DNA of 64,000 bases, from the NCBI RefSeq assembly GCF_009828055.1, contig NZ_WTYB01000004.1, forward strand, positions 62,001-126,000. Reading direction: 5' to 3'. The position numbers and the translations under genes were made by a program. The notes under the pieces are model-generated. The model did no database searches and had not been told where the DNA came from. It worked only from the letters and a program-made list of their open reading frames with translations. Source of the stretch: Erythrobacter ramosus (GTDB taxonomy: Bacteria; Pseudomonadota; Alphaproteobacteria; Sphingomonadales; Sphingomonadaceae). Shown in pieces: positions 21,237-31,161 of the stretch; within the stretch, counting starts at the first letter, position 1; each line of letters begins with the position of its first letter.

Positions 21237-22697
21237 TCATGCTCCCGCTCCTTCAAGCAGTGCCTCGGCGAGGCAGTCTGCTGTAACTGTGGCGTGCCCG
21301 CGGCGCCGCGCGGTCCGTTCGGCCAGATCGCGCAGCCGCTTGGCCGCGGAAATCCGAACCAGGACGGGCTGTGCTTCAACCAGCTGGTCAAGCTTGGCCT
21401 TGGCTTCGTCGTCCCAAGCCAGTTGCGCTTCATTGCGCGTTGGCGTCGGGTCGACCTTGTCGAGCTCGGTGCCGAGCGGCAGGATGTGGAACAGCGCGTC
21501 AAACAGCGCATTGCACACTTCCTGCACCAGATAGGTCGCGCCGGAATATCCCATGAAAGGCGTGCCGGTGTGGCGGCGGATCGCAGCGCCGGGGAAGCTG
21601 GCGGGAATGAACTGCGTGCTCGGTCCGTAGCCGCTGCCGGACTTTTCAGCCAGATACATGCGTTCGTTGTAGCTGCCGAACATCACCAGCGGCGGGTTGC
21701 TGTGCAAGGATTCGCGCACGGCGTGGTTGTCGGTCTTCACCCCGGCGCAGCGTGAGGCCGCGATGGTGCAGGGCAGGCCCATGTCGCCTTCGAGGAACTG
21801 GCGGATGCCGCGCGCATAGGTGTCATTGGCGACGATGCCGAAGCTCGCCGTGCCGAAGAAGTCCTGCGTCACCGAACGCCACAGATCCCACAAGGGCTTG
21901 ATCGTGGTGTGCTTCTCGCGCTCGATGAAGGGTTCGGGATCAAGTCCGAGCTCAGCGCCCAGCGCGCGCAGGAACTTGGTGGTCTGAGTGAGGCCGATCG
22001 GGGCCTGGAAATAGGGCCGTTCGAGCGTTTCGCACAGGTTGCGGCCGAACTCGCGGTACATGCAAACGTTCGCGTCGGAAGTCGCAAGATCGCGGATGTC
22101 GGCGAGGTGGCTGCCCAGCGGGAACGCCATTCCGACTTCGGCACCAATGCCTTCGATGAGGCGGCGAATCTCGGCCAGATCGCTCGGCATGTTGAACATG
22201 CCATAGCTGGGGCCGATGATGTTGACGCGGGGCTTTTCGCCTTCCTTGCGCACGCGCTTTTCGGGCATCTTCTTGGGGCCGAATTCGGTCCACAGCCAAG
22301 TCAGCGCACGGTCTGCCGATTGCCACTGATCTTCATCGATGGTGCGCGGCAGGAAGCGCTTGATATTGGTGCCTTCGGGCGTCACGCCGCCGCCGATCAT
22401 CTCGGCAATGGAACCCGTAACGACCACGCAGGGCAGTTCGGTGTCGAGCGCTTTCCACGCCCGCTTCATGGCGCCTTCGGTGCCGGTCTTGCCCAGTTCT
22501 TCCTCACCCAAGCCGGTGACGACGATGGGGAGCTCATGCGGCGGCAGAGCGTCGGTGTAATGCAGGACACTGGTGACGGGCAGGTTCTCACAGCCGACCG
22601 GGCCATCGATGATGACCTGCAAGCCCTTCACCGCGGTGAAGACGTAGGTCGCGCCCCAATATCCGCCAGCGCGGTCATGGTCGAGGATGAGGGTCAT
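21237..22697 (-). CDS. bchZ: Chlorophyllide a reductase subunit Z
   Basis: 486 residues, nitrogenase MoFe-like subunit of chlorophyllide a oxidoreductase (COR). The N-terminus [20 protein letters not shown] and [20 protein letters not shown] are typical, with cysteines for the shared iron-sulfur cluster. With BchY and the reductase BchX it reduces the C7=C8 bond (and handles 8-vinyl). The start overlaps the bchY stop by 4 bases (ATGA). Confidence 0.97.
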   Translation of the reverse strand: MTLILDHDRAGGYWGATYVFTAVKGLQVIIDGPVGCENLPVTSVLHYTDALPPHELPIVVTGLGEEELGKTGTEGAMKRAWKALDTELPCVVVTGSIAEMIGGGVTPEGTNIKRFLPRTIDEDQWQSADRALTWLWTEFGPKKMPEKRVRKEGEKPRVNIIGPSYGMFNMPSDLAEIRRLIEGIGAEVGMAFPLGSHLADIRDLATSDANVCMYREFGRNLCETLERPYFQAPIGLTQTTKFLRALGAELGLDPEPFIEREKHTTIKPLWDLWRSVTQDFFGTASFGIVANDTYARGIRQFLEGDMGLPCTIAASRCAGVKTDNHAVRESLHSNPPLVMFGSYNERMYLAEKSGSGYGPSTQFIPASFPGAAIRRHTGTPFMGYSGATYLVQEVCNALFDALFHILPLGTELDKVDPTPTRNEAQLAWDDEAKAKLDQLVEAQPVLVRISAAKRLRDLAERTARRRGHATVTADCLAEALLEGAGA

Positions 22698-24244
22698 GAG
22701 CCGATCGCCTCCGACGCCTTGCGTGCTGCTTCATTGAGGGCAGCGTACTTCTTGCGGAACTTGGGCCGATCGACCGGGAGCTCTTCCCATACGCCCGCAG
22801 CGTGTTCGGTGCCGACGCCTTCGAAGAAATCGCGCATCGCATCGAAGCGCGCCTTGTTGCCCATCGCGGCGTTGATCACCGTGGCAAGGCTGCCTGCCCC
22901 TGCCGGACCCATCAGCGGACGGGCGGAGATCAGGTTGGTGAAATAGAGCGAAGGGATGGCGCGCGATTTGGCGTGCTGCACCACCGGAGTGGTGCCAATC
23001 GCGAGATCGGGGCGATATTCATCGACCGCTGCGATGTCCTGCTCGAGACTGGCGCGGAATTGCACATGCGCGCCGCGCGCTTCGAGCCATTCGCGGTCAG
23101 CATCCGACCACTTGGTGCGCGGTGTTGCGGTGCCCACGTAAGGCACTTCGGCGCCGCTTTCGATCAGCAGGCGAGCAACTAGCAGTTCCGAACCTTCATA
23201 GCCCGAAACCGTGATCCGGCCCTTGATCGGCATGGCGGAAAGGGCACCGCGGCAAGCGGCGATCATGGTGTTCTTGACCGCATCGACCTTGTCCTGCGGC
23301 AGGCCGAGCGTATCGCCGAGGGATTGCAGCCAGGCGGCAGTGCCATCTGCTCCGACCGGGGCCGAACCGATAATCGGGCGTCCGGCAGCTTCGAATTCGC
23401 GGATGCTGGCGGTGTAGAACGGGTGGATTGCGGCGACCACTGCGCAATCGAGCGCGGCATAAAGCTCGCGCCATTCGCGGGTCGGGACAACCGGGCCAGC
23501 CGCAAGGCCGAGCGGTGCGAGCATTTGGCCGATGACGACCGGATCGGCCGGGAACATCTCGCCCAGTAAAGCGACGCTGGGCAGATCGGTTCGTTCACGC
23601 GGGGCGGCAACCGGTCCGGCCATCACTTCTTCGCGGGCGTAGGCGAGCATTGCGCCGGCGAGGACGTCCTTCGCCTCAGCGTGGGTCGGAATGCCGAAGC
23701 CGGGAACGTCGATACCGATGATGCGGACGCCGTTGATCGCCTTGCCCAGCAGCCGCAGCGGCACGCCGCTGGCGGTGGGGACGCAAAGGTTGGTGACAAC
23801 AATCGCGTCGTAATTCTCAGGATCGGCGAGGCCTTCGACCGCTTCCTTGATGTCCTCGAACAGCTTGCCGGTAACCAGCGTTTCGCTGGAGAACGGCACA
23901 TAACCCACAGTCCGGCGCGCGCCGTAGAAGTGCGAGGTGAAGGTCAGGCCGTAAACACAGCAGGCCGAGCCTGACAGCACGGTCGCGGTGCGGCGCATCC
24001 GCAGGCCAACACGGAGGCTCCCGAACGCCGGACACATCGATTGCGGTTGATCATGCGGACCAGCTTGCGGGTCGACCGGATAGTCGGCCGCGTAACGATC
24101 GAGCACTTCGCTCTTGCCCGCTGAGCGTGCCGCTTCGCGCATCGTCTCTTTCGACGAGCAGGCACCGCCACTGGCGACCGCGCCGGCATCGAGTTCGATC
24201 CGGTCAGGGGCGCGTGAGGCGTTGGGGGGGAAGGCATCGCTCAT
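22694..24244 (-). CDS. bchY: Chlorophyllide a reductase subunit Y
   Basis: 516 residues, the NifD/BchN-like partner of BchZ. Cluster-ligand region includes [20 protein letters not shown] and [20 protein letters not shown], then [15 protein letters not shown]. The N-terminal 60 residues are a variable extension. It begins four bases after the bchX stop and overlaps bchZ, so X-Y-Z are produced together. Confidence 0.96.
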   Translation of the reverse strand: MSDAFPPNASRAPDRIELDAGAVASGGACSSKETMREAARSAGKSEVLDRYAADYPVDPQAGPHDQPQSMCPAFGSLRVGLRMRRTATVLSGSACCVYGLTFTSHFYGARRTVGYVPFSSETLVTGKLFEDIKEAVEGLADPENYDAIVVTNLCVPTASGVPLRLLGKAINGVRIIGIDVPGFGIPTHAEAKDVLAGAMLAYAREEVMAGPVAAPRERTDLPSVALLGEMFPADPVVIGQMLAPLGLAAGPVVPTREWRELYAALDCAVVAAIHPFYTASIREFEAAGRPIIGSAPVGADGTAAWLQSLGDTLGLPQDKVDAVKNTMIAACRGALSAMPIKGRITVSGYEGSELLVARLLIESGAEVPYVGTATPRTKWSDADREWLEARGAHVQFRASLEQDIAAVDEYRPDLAIGTTPVVQHAKSRAIPSLYFTNLISARPLMGPAGAGSLATVINAAMGNKARFDAMRDFFEGVGTEHAAGVWEELPVDRPKFRKKYAALNEAARKASEAIGS

Positions 24245-24248
24245 CGCA

Positions 24249-25253
24249 TCAGGCCTCGTCGTAGATCACTTCGAGGGTGGGACGGGTTTCGTAGACACCG
24301 CCGCGCATGTCGGCTTGGGTGGCGGGGATGAGGTCCACGTTAGCGCCCGTTACATCGGCGCTGAACAGGCCAAGCAGGCCGTCCTGCGACAACGGGGTGG
24401 GGCGCACCGGGGGTGCTTCGGCGACATTGATCGCGAGGTCTTCGAACAGGCTTGCCCATTCGCCGCCGGGGATGCCGATGATCTGGTAATTGGCGCTCTT
24501 GCGGCGGATGTCTTCGTTCGCGGGGATCGCGGTGAGCACCGGGATGCCGACCGCTTCGGCGAAGGCGTGGGCTTCGCCCGTGCCGTCATCCTTGTTGATG
24601 ATCATGCCGGCCACGCCGACATTGCCGCCCATCTTGCGGAAGTATTCCACCGCCTGGCAGACATTGTTCGCCACGTAGAGCGATTGCAGGTCGTTCGATC
24701 CGACCACGATCACCTTCTGGCACATGTCGCGGGCAATCGGCAGGCCGAAGCCGCCGCACACCACGTCGCCGAGAAAATCGAGCAGCACGTAATCGAAGCC
24801 CCAGTCGTGGAAGCCGAGCTTCTCGAGCAGTTCGAAACCGTGGATGATCCCGCGACCACCGCAACCGCGACCCACTTCAGGCCCACCGAGCTCCATCGCG
24901 AAGACGCCGTCCCGCTGGAAGCACACATCTTCGATGCGGACTTCTTCGCCAGCGGCCTTCTTCTTCGAAGAGGTTTCGATGATCGTCGGGCAGGACTTGC
25001 CGCCGAACAGCAGGCTGGTGGTATCCGATTTGGGATCGCAGCCGATCAGCAGCACGCGCTTGCCCTGCTGGGCCATCATGTAGCTGAGGTTGGAGAGCGC
25101 AAAGCTCTTGCCGCTGCCGCCCTTGCCGTAAATCGCGATGACCTGGGTTTCAGACTTCACGTCACAGGTATGCACCGGATCGGGTTCAATGCCCGCTTCT
25201 TCGCGCAGGGCAGCCACTTGATCTTCCAGGGTTCGGGTATCGAGCACAGACAT
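24249..25253 (-). CDS. bchX: Chlorophyllide a reductase iron protein
   Basis: 334 residues from the ATG at 25253, selected because it forms TGATG with the bchC stop; the frame upstream of it is bchC sequence in another register. A second ATG two codons earlier is possible. P-loop GKGGSGKS at residues 43-50, cluster ligands Cys131 (GRGCGGRG) and Cys166 (DVVCGGFG), as in NifH. It delivers electrons to BchY-BchZ. Confidence 0.96.
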   Translation of the reverse strand: MSVLDTRTLEDQVAALREEAGIEPDPVHTCDVKSETQVIAIYGKGGSGKSFALSNLSYMMAQQGKRVLLIGCDPKSDTTSLLFGGKSCPTIIETSSKKKAAGEEVRIEDVCFQRDGVFAMELGGPEVGRGCGGRGIIHGFELLEKLGFHDWGFDYVLLDFLGDVVCGGFGLPIARDMCQKVIVVGSNDLQSLYVANNVCQAVEYFRKMGGNVGVAGMIINKDDGTGEAHAFAEAVGIPVLTAIPANEDIRRKSANYQIIGIPGGEWASLFEDLAINVAEAPPVRPTPLSQDGLLGLFSADVTGANVDLIPATQADMRGGVYETRPTLEVIYDEA

Positions 25254-26200
25254 CAGCATTCGCTCCAATCGAGAACCATTTTTAGACAATCGGGGTCGGT
25301 GAAGGCCTGCGGATAGGCGTCGAGCGCCTCGCCTGCCGGTCGCCTGTTGGTGACGAGGCCCTTCAAATCGAGCCTCCCACATTCAATCAAAGCCCGCGTT
25401 TCGGCGAGGTCACCGGGCTGCCATTCGGCAGCGACGCGGAAATGCGCTTCACGCATGAAGGCAGCGGGGAAGGCGAAGCTCACCCGCTCGGAATAGAAAC
25501 CCGCCAGCACGATCTCGCCGCCCTTGGCCAGACGCATGACGAGCTCGTCGATCAGGCCTGCGTCGCCGCTGGCATCGTAGATCGCGTGATAATCGCGGCG
25601 CTCGTCCGTGGTCGGGTCGATGGCGTTGTAGCCGACCGCGCCAAGGCGCCGGGCGGGGTTGGTCTCCCACACGGTCGGCGCCGCACCGCCCAAGGCCAGT
25701 GTCAGCCGAGCGAGCAGGCGGCCCAGCACGCCGTGGCCGATGATAAGGTCAGGCAGCGCCTCGCGCCGGGCAAAGCCGCCCTTGATCGCGTGGAGCGCCG
25801 TAGCGGCCAGTGCGCAAAGTACGCCGGATTCGCCAAGATGTTCAGGAATGGGAAGCGCACGCGCCGAAGGCACAATCACGCGCTTGGCCGTCCCGCCAAA
25901 CAATCCGCGGGCATCGGTGTAGCAATTGGCGCCGGGGACAAACACCCAGTCGCCGATCCTCGCGCGGGCTTCGGGTCCGGCATCGACAATGCGGCCGACC
26001 GATTCGTATCCGGGCACCAGCGGATAGCCGAGGCCGGGGAAGGGCGGCATCCGCCCGCTCCACAGCAGCTTCTCGGTGCCGGTACTGATTCCGCTGAAGG
26101 CAATTTCGATAAGAACGTCTGCGGCTTCCACTGGCTTCATCTCGAGCGACCGAAGCGCAAGGCGCTCCGGAGCTTCAAGAATGACGGCCAGGGTGTTCAT
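25253..26200 (-). CDS. bchC: Bacteriochlorophyllide a dehydrogenase (2-desacetyl-2-hydroxyethyl)
   Basis: 315 residues of the zinc/NAD alcohol dehydrogenase superfamily. Motifs: [33 protein letters not shown] and [16 protein letters not shown] (nucleotide-binding fold). It oxidises the C3 hydroxyethyl group to acetyl. It is the first gene after the PpsR site at 26299-26316 and starts the bchCXYZ-puf transcript unless crtF readthrough contributes. Confidence 0.95.
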   Translation of the reverse strand: MNTLAVILEAPERLALRSLEMKPVEAADVLIEIAFSGISTGTEKLLWSGRMPPFPGLGYPLVPGYESVGRIVDAGPEARARIGDWVFVPGANCYTDARGLFGGTAKRVIVPSARALPIPEHLGESGVLCALAATALHAIKGGFARREALPDLIIGHGVLGRLLARLTLALGGAAPTVWETNPARRLGAVGYNAIDPTTDERRDYHAIYDASGDAGLIDELVMRLAKGGEIVLAGFYSERVSFAFPAAFMREAHFRVAAEWQPGDLAETRALIECGRLDLKGLVTNRRPAGEALDAYPQAFTDPDCLKMVLDWSEC

Positions 26201-26275
26201 CGCTTCGCTCTCCCGTTTCGGATTCTGCGGCGCGAACGCCGACTCGAAAGTCCGAAAACACGTTCTCTCACCTGT

Positions 26276-26316
26276 TTGCTACGCCTTACATATCCGACTG
26301 TCAAACAACTTGGACA
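26276..26316 (-). promoter_or_regulatory. bchC promoter with PpsR operator
   Basis: In the 124-base gap between crtF and bchC, a perfect PpsR consensus TGT-N12-ACA lies at 26299-26316. On the minus strand its end is TTGACA (26299-26304), followed by 17 bases and TAGCAA (26276-26281), giving a sigma-70-like promoter whose -35 is covered by the repressor site. The predicted start leaves a leader of about 70 bases before bchC. The same design (TTGAC-17-TAG) is seen before bchG. Confidence 0.8.
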
Positions 26317-26324
26317 ATTTATGC

Positions 26325-27449
26325 TCAGGCCCGGGCAATAATGATGCTTGCGTTGACCGGTTGTGCTGTCGCGACGACCCGAGCCGATGCGAACCCGGCT
26401 GCCTGCAGCATCGCGATGATTTCGGCAGGGCTGCGGGGCCGACCTGAACCCATCGCCCATAGGTAGAGGCCGAAGAACGCCTCCCCCATCGGTTCTGCAC
26501 CGGGAATCTGCGCCATCGGCTCGGCAATCAGCAGTTGCGCGCCGGGGGCAAGACTGGCGTGGATATTGGCCAGCAGGCCTTGCGCTGGCGCGTCGTCATG
26601 ATCGTGCAGGATGCGGATCAACGAGACCATGTCGTAGCCTTGGGGCACGGAATCCTTGAAGAAATTCCCCGGATGCCCGGTCACGCGGCTCGCCCCGAGC
26701 GCCTCGCCGAGCAGCTTGGCGCCGGCCTCCGCCACTTCGGGCAGGTCGAACAGGCCGAGCTTGAGATGCGGCCAGGCCGCGCCGATATGGCGCAGGAACG
26801 CGCCGTGCCCGCCGCCGACATCAAGCAGCCGCTCGACGTCGCGGAAGCCGACCGAGGCCAGCACTTCGTCGGCGACGAAATGCTGCGATGCGGCCATCAG
26901 CTGCGAATACTCCGCCGTATCGGTGCCGCGCTCGCTTGCTCCGTGGAGCGCACCGGCATAGGTCCAGAAGCGCGACAGCGCCGTTGGCTCCCGCCGATCA
27001 GCGCGTAGCAGGGCCAGCGGATCGGCAAGGTCGGTATAGAGCAAACGGTGATGGCGCACCATCGCCTGAACGCCGGGATTGCTCGCGAATACAGCACCTT
27101 GTTCGCCGAGCATCCATTGGTCGGGCGCAGGTTCCTCGGACAGCATCAACGGGCGGCCAGCGCGCAGCAGGGTCAGCGCCGCGCTTTCCGACAGGTCGAT
27201 GCGCGCGGCGATCACGGCAGCGCTGAGCGGGCCGTCCTTCAACACATCGAACAGCCCGCTTTCGACAAAAGCGCGCAAGACCTGCGAATAAGCGAAACCA
27301 GCGAGCAGATCGAAAGCAGCATCAGCACGCGAGCGGGCGATCCACTTGATGATCGGCAGGCGCGCGGCCCAGTGCTGGAATTTCGGGGACGCAAAAACGC
27401 GGTTGCGACGCGTCACATATCCGACCTTGAAGGTGGTCCATTTGCTCAC
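26325..27449 (-). CDS. crtF: Demethylspheroidene / hydroxyneurosporene O-methyltransferase
   Basis: 374 residues, GTG start. A dimerisation N-terminal domain with a winged-helix fold is followed by a SAM-dependent methyltransferase core with RLLDVGGGHGAFLRH and the acidic strand LGLFDLP. HDHDDAPAQGLL holds the probable catalytic region. It methylates the C1 hydroxyl of acyclic carotenoids produced by CrtC and CrtD. It is first in the leftward crtF-bchCXYZ-puf order, directly below the operator at 27474-27491. Confidence 0.94.
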   Translation of the reverse strand: MSKWTTFKVGYVTRRNRVFASPKFQHWAARLPIIKWIARSRADAAFDLLAGFAYSQVLRAFVESGLFDVLKDGPLSAAVIAARIDLSESAALTLLRAGRPLMLSEEPAPDQWMLGEQGAVFASNPGVQAMVRHHRLLYTDLADPLALLRADRREPTALSRFWTYAGALHGASERGTDTAEYSQLMAASQHFVADEVLASVGFRDVERLLDVGGGHGAFLRHIGAAWPHLKLGLFDLPEVAEAGAKLLGEALGASRVTGHPGNFFKDSVPQGYDMVSLIRILHDHDDAPAQGLLANIHASLAPGAQLLIAEPMAQIPGAEPMGEAFFGLYLWAMGSGRPRSPAEIIAMLQAAGFASARVVATAQPVNASIIIARA

Positions 27450-27473
27450 TGTCGGGGTGTTTCACAGACCATA

Positions 27474-27491
27474 TGTCTAAATAATTGGACA
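27474..27491. promoter_or_regulatory. PpsR operator between crtF and crtD
   Basis: TGTCTAAATAATTGGACA is a perfect TGT-N12-ACA palindrome with inner symmetric C/G. It sits 25 bases before the crtF GTG and 53 bases before the crtD start in a 94-base divergent gap, so one site could control both directions. On the minus strand a TTGACC lies about 17 bases before an AATTAT inside the site, suggesting that PpsR covers the crtF -10 here rather than the -35. Confidence 0.8.
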
Positions 27492-27543
27492 GAGACGTGC
27501 GTAAGGTCAATGATAATCGCTGGGTTGACGGGAGCTGAGACGG

Positions 27544-29106
27544 GTGGACGCGCGAGTCGTCGTGATCGGGGCAGGGATAGGCGGGCTGACCAGCGCCGCC
27601 TTGCTTGCTGCGCGCGGGGCCGATGTGACCGTGCTGGAAAAAGAGGCCTGGGTCGGCGGCAAGGCGCGCCGCGTCGCAGTTGACGGGGCCGCAATTGACG
27701 GTGGGCCGACCGTCTTCACCTATCGCGAAGTGTTCGACGAGGTCTTTGCCGCTTGCGGCACAGCCCTCGAGGATCATGTCACCGTCAACCGCGCCGAAGT
27801 GATCGCGCGCCATGCGTGGGACGATAGCGGCCACCTCGATCTGTATGCCGACCGCAACCGCAGCATAGACGCCGTGGGTGCTTTCGCCGGAGCGGAGGCA
27901 GCGCGCGGCTATCGCAGCTTTACAGAAGAGGCGGCGCGCATCTTCGCAGTGCTTGAAGACCCATTCCTGCGCGGCGACAAGGCTTCGACGCCGCTACCGA
28001 TGATGTGGCGGATCGGGCCGTGGAAGCTGGGCGATATGCTGGCGATGCGGCCGTTCGACGGGATGTGGAATGCGCTGGGCGCTCACTTCAAGGACCCGCG
28101 CCTCCAGCAATTGTTCGGGCGCTACGCCACTTATTGCGGATCATCCCCCTTCGCCGCGCCCGCCACGCTGATGCTGATCGCGCATGTCGAGGCGCGCGGG
28201 GTGTGGCTGATCGAGGGCGGAATCCATGCGCTGGCCAAGGCGATTGCAAGCCTTGCCACGCAGCAAGGCGCGCGGGTGCGGACCAATGCGGCGGTCGCCG
28301 AAGTGCTCACCGCGGACGGGCGCACCAGCGGCGTCAGGCTCGCATCGGGCGAGGTCATTCCCGCCGATATCGTGATCTGTAACGGCGACCCGGGCGCGCT
28401 TGCCACCGGACGCTTCGGGCAAGACGCCACGCGCGCGGTGCCGGCGATCCCGGGGGCCAAGCGCTCGCTGTCCGCGCTGGTGTGGTACGCCCACGCCGAG
28501 ACCAGCGGCTTCGACCTCACTCACCACAATGTCTTCTTCTCGCGCGATTACGCGGCTGAGTTCCGTGAGATTGGCCAAGGCGGCACGCCGTCAGGGCCGA
28601 CCGTCTATGTCTGCGCCACCGACCGCGGCGCCAGTGAACACGCAGCCCCTCCACGGGGCCGCGAACGCATCCAGATCATCGTCAACGCCCCCGCCAACGG
28701 AGACGTCCACGACTATACACCCGAGGAGAGAGCCCGATGCACGCAAGCCATGATGGCCACGCTGAAACGCTGCGGCCTGCAACTGGAGGAGCAAATGCCG
28801 CATCAGCTCATGACCCCTCAGGACTGGGAGGGCCTGTTCCCGGCAACGGGCGGCGCCCTCTATGGCAGAGCGTCGCACGGCTGGGCGGCCTCTTTCCAGC
28901 GGCAGGGGCCCAGGACCCGTCTGCCCGGTCTCTATTGCACGGGCGGGGCGACCCACCCGGCAGCTGGGGTGCCCATGGCAGCCTTGTCCGGGCAGCTGGC
29001 AGCGCGGGTCATCGCGAAGGACCTCGCTTCGATGAGGACATCCCGCCCGGTGGCTACAGCTGGTGGTATGTCGACGCGATCAGTGACGACGGGCAGCACG
29101 GGCTGA
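27544..29106 (+). CDS. crtD: Methoxyneurosporene (hydroxyneurosporene) 3,4-desaturase
   Basis: 520 residues, GTG start. Phytoene-desaturase family: FAD motif VVVIGAGIGGLTSAALLAAR at residues 5-24, then KEAWVGGKARRV, and the C-terminal flavin motif GLYCTGGATHPAAGVPMAAL. It introduces the 3,4 double bond after CrtC hydration. Its last 370 bases overlap the most upstream crtC start, and at least about 80 bases of the overlap are certain from crtC family similarity. The tail after AALSGQLAARVI is about 30 residues of low similarity. Confidence 0.93.
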   Translation: MDARVVVIGAGIGGLTSAALLAARGADVTVLEKEAWVGGKARRVAVDGAAIDGGPTVFTYREVFDEVFAACGTALEDHVTVNRAEVIARHAWDDSGHLDLYADRNRSIDAVGAFAGAEAARGYRSFTEEAARIFAVLEDPFLRGDKASTPLPMMWRIGPWKLGDMLAMRPFDGMWNALGAHFKDPRLQQLFGRYATYCGSSPFAAPATLMLIAHVEARGVWLIEGGIHALAKAIASLATQQGARVRTNAAVAEVLTADGRTSGVRLASGEVIPADIVICNGDPGALATGRFGQDATRAVPAIPGAKRSLSALVWYAHAETSGFDLTHHNVFFSRDYAAEFREIGQGGTPSGPTVYVCATDRGASEHAAPPRGRERIQIIVNAPANGDVHDYTPEERARCTQAMMATLKRCGLQLEEQMPHQLMTPQDWEGLFPATGGALYGRASHGWAASFQRQGPRTRLPGLYCTGGATHPAAGVPMAALSGQLAARVIAKDLASMRTSRPVATAGGMSTRSVTTGSTG

Positions 29107-29945
29107 CGATCATCGCGTTCCTCGGGAGCGTGTTTTCACCCTATTACAAGCGCTCCGGGCGAGGCGATCCGCTTGATCACGCCTCGCTCAATGTCGCGCT
29201 CTATGGCCCGCAGCATCGCTGGGTGATGACCGAGCGTGGGCGCGGCGCGGTGGAGCGTGACGCCAGCAATCTCGTCATCGGGCCGAGCGCGGTGCGCTGG
29301 GATGGCGAGGCGCTGACGATCGACATCGTTGAAGGTGACACCCGGTTGTTCGTCCCGTGGCAGCGCCCGGTGCGTGGACGCGTGCGGGTGTTCCCCGAGG
29401 CGCTCAACCGCACCGCCTTCGCGCTCGACGGGGCCGAGAGCCACATCTGGCACTGCCTTGCCCCGCGCGCGCGGATTGAAGTGGAGATGAGCTCGCCCGG
29501 CATCTCGTGGAGCGGCAAGGCCTATCTCGATCACAACCGCGGCGCAGAGCCGCTGGAGACAGGCTTCAACACTTGGCACTGGTCGCGCGCGCATCTGAAC
29601 GAAGGGGCGCTGGTCTGCTACGAAGGCGAGCGCGGTGACGGTTCGCTGTTTGCCAGCGCCTTGCGCTTCGGCGCCGATGGCGTGCCTGAGCCAGTCGACC
29701 TCCCGCCCATCGCCCAATTGCCGCCGAGCAAGTGGCGGGTGGATCGCCGCACTCGCTCCGATATCGGCGTCGCCGAAGTGCGCCGCACGTGGGAGGATAC
29801 GCCCTTCTACGCCCGCTCCGAACTCGCGTCGCGCTTTGCGGGTGAGGAGGTGGTGGCAGTGCAGGAGAGCCTCGACATGCGGCGGTTTTCATCGCCGCTG
29901 GTGCAGTTCATGCTGCCCTATCGGATGCCGAGGAGGGCCCGTTAA
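28737..29945 (+). CDS. crtC: Carotenoid 1,2-hydratase (hydroxyneurosporene synthase)
   Basis: 402 residues from the ATG at 28737, preceded by a strong GAGGAGAG ribosome site. Family similarity begins only near residue 98 (RFDEDIPPGGYSWWYVDAIS) and continues with FLGSVFSPYY, SLNVALYGPQHRWVMTERGR and DHNRGAEPLE. Residues 1-95 are Gly/Ala/Pro/Arg-rich and are read from the crtD coding region in the +2 frame. The only other in-frame start before the conserved part is a TTG at 28935 without a ribosome site. The exact start is therefore uncertain; function is not. Confidence 0.88.
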   Translation: MHASHDGHAETLRPATGGANAASAHDPSGLGGPVPGNGRRPLWQSVARLGGLFPAAGAQDPSARSLLHGRGDPPGSWGAHGSLVRAAGSAGHREGPRFDEDIPPGGYSWWYVDAISDDGQHGLTIIAFLGSVFSPYYKRSGRGDPLDHASLNVALYGPQHRWVMTERGRGAVERDASNLVIGPSAVRWDGEALTIDIVEGDTRLFVPWQRPVRGRVRVFPEALNRTAFALDGAESHIWHCLAPRARIEVEMSSPGISWSGKAYLDHNRGAEPLETGFNTWHWSRAHLNEGALVCYEGERGDGSLFASALRFGADGVPEPVDLPPIAQLPPSKWRVDRRTRSDIGVAEVRRTWEDTPFYARSELASRFAGEEVVAVQESLDMRRFSSPLVQFMLPYRMPRRAR

Positions 29946-29959
29946 GCCGGAAGGCTTGG

Positions 29960-30964
29960 TCAGCGCAGGCGCGCTGCCTCTTCGGCCTCTAACGAGCGGA
30001 ACAGCGCCGTGGTGATGGCGATTGCCAATGCCGTCAGCGCCAGCCCTGCGGCGACATCAATCCAATAGTGCCAGCGCGTCGCTATGGCTTCGAAGATAAT
30101 GAAGGTGAACAGCGGCAGGTAGGCCACCCCCAGCCAGCGCACATGCTTCCACGCGAAGTAAACGAACACTGCGGATGAGGCGACATGAAGCGAGGGCATG
30201 GCCGCGACGGCGGCGAACATGTACTGGCTTCCCTCGCTTGCAATCCACGGCCGCCCGCCCGCTACGAGGGCTTGGTAACCGCCATACATGTGGACCTGGC
30301 GTGCGGTTTCGAGCGCGTTGATGCCTTGTTCGTAAAGGAACGGGCCGACAGCCGGCATCACCAGATAACTCAGCGCGCCGAGGACGTGCACCAGCATGGC
30401 GGTGAAGATGACCTTGCGAAAAACGATGAAGCACTGCGCCGAATGAACGATGATGCTGCCCGCGAACATGGCCAGAAACGCGAAAAGGTAGAGATGTTCG
30501 CCGACCGGCAAGATCATGTCGGCCCCGCGGTGCACGGCGAAGGCTGCGTCAACCAATGGCCGCAGGGCTTGATCGGTCTTCCAGAAGAAGTCGTCCCACA
30601 AGGTGGGGTTGATCAAGCTCATCCACAGTTTGACATTGAAATGCGCAATCAGGATCACACCGTAAGCGATTGCCGCGAGGCCATAATAGATCAGCCGTCT
30701 GACCTGCTTCGTCACGATCAGGTAGAGGCCGAGCACAGCGATCAGCGACAGCGGCACGCCGTAACTCATGCCGGTGAATTCCAGCGCGTCACTCGCCGGA
30801 ATCACGAATGGCAGGTCAAAGCGCCAGGCCAGCACTGTGGCGACCAGCAGGAACGAGAACGCGAGAACGAGTTCAGGCAGGCCCGGCACGGATAGCAGAT
30901 TCACGCGCCGCGAAGCCGCCGGGTTGATCAGATCGTTTGCAAGGCTTCCTGTCTGAGCGTCCAT
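29960..30964 (-). CDS. PAP2-superfamily membrane phosphatase/transferase
   Basis: 334 residues, about eight to nine hydrophobic segments. The C-terminal half has the PAP2 motifs: MPSLHVASSAVF (motif 2) and ATRWHYWIDVAAG (motif 3). This resembles the Aur1/inositolphosphotransferase-like branch. The reaction is probably on a lipid or isoprenoid phosphate, but the substrate cannot be read from the sequence. It lies convergent to crtC (14 bases apart) and downstream of the bchIDO operon, separated by 197 bases that include a hairpin. Confidence 0.8.
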   Translation of the reverse strand: MDAQTGSLANDLINPAASRRVNLLSVPGLPELVLAFSFLLVATVLAWRFDLPFVIPASDALEFTGMSYGVPLSLIAVLGLYLIVTKQVRRLIYYGLAAIAYGVILIAHFNVKLWMSLINPTLWDDFFWKTDQALRPLVDAAFAVHRGADMILPVGEHLYLFAFLAMFAGSIIVHSAQCFIVFRKVIFTAMLVHVLGALSYLVMPAVGPFLYEQGINALETARQVHMYGGYQALVAGGRPWIASEGSQYMFAAVAAMPSLHVASSAVFVYFAWKHVRWLGVAYLPLFTFIIFEAIATRWHYWIDVAAGLALTALAIAITTALFRSLEAEEAARLR

Positions 30965-31161
30965 GAAAAACAGCGTTTTCCAGTAAAGATGTCGAAGAAC
31001 GGTGTTCCAAGGTTTCAGACGCGCCCGCAGGCGCGGTGGTGAGCGCCGCCCATGGCTGAAAAGATGCCGCCTGCCAAAGGAAATTCACATGGGATAGGCC
31101 GCGATCCGTTCAGGCGTGCAAAGGTCACGCCCACGGCGATCCTGAATGAACGCAAGTTGCG
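30965..31161. other. Non-coding spacer with hairpin after bchO operon
   Basis: No gene is supported. CGCGCC-CGCA-GGCGCG at 31020-31035 is a perfect six-pair hairpin with a four-base loop, without a T-tract. It could be a weak end signal for the bchIDO-orf transcript or a leader structure of the PAP2 gene. Confidence 0.4.

Noticed and set aside
27450..27466. Second possible PpsR site TGT-N11-ACA next to the crtF start
   Set aside because: Spacing is one base short and it overlaps the start codon area; the perfect site at 27474-27491 is sufficient.
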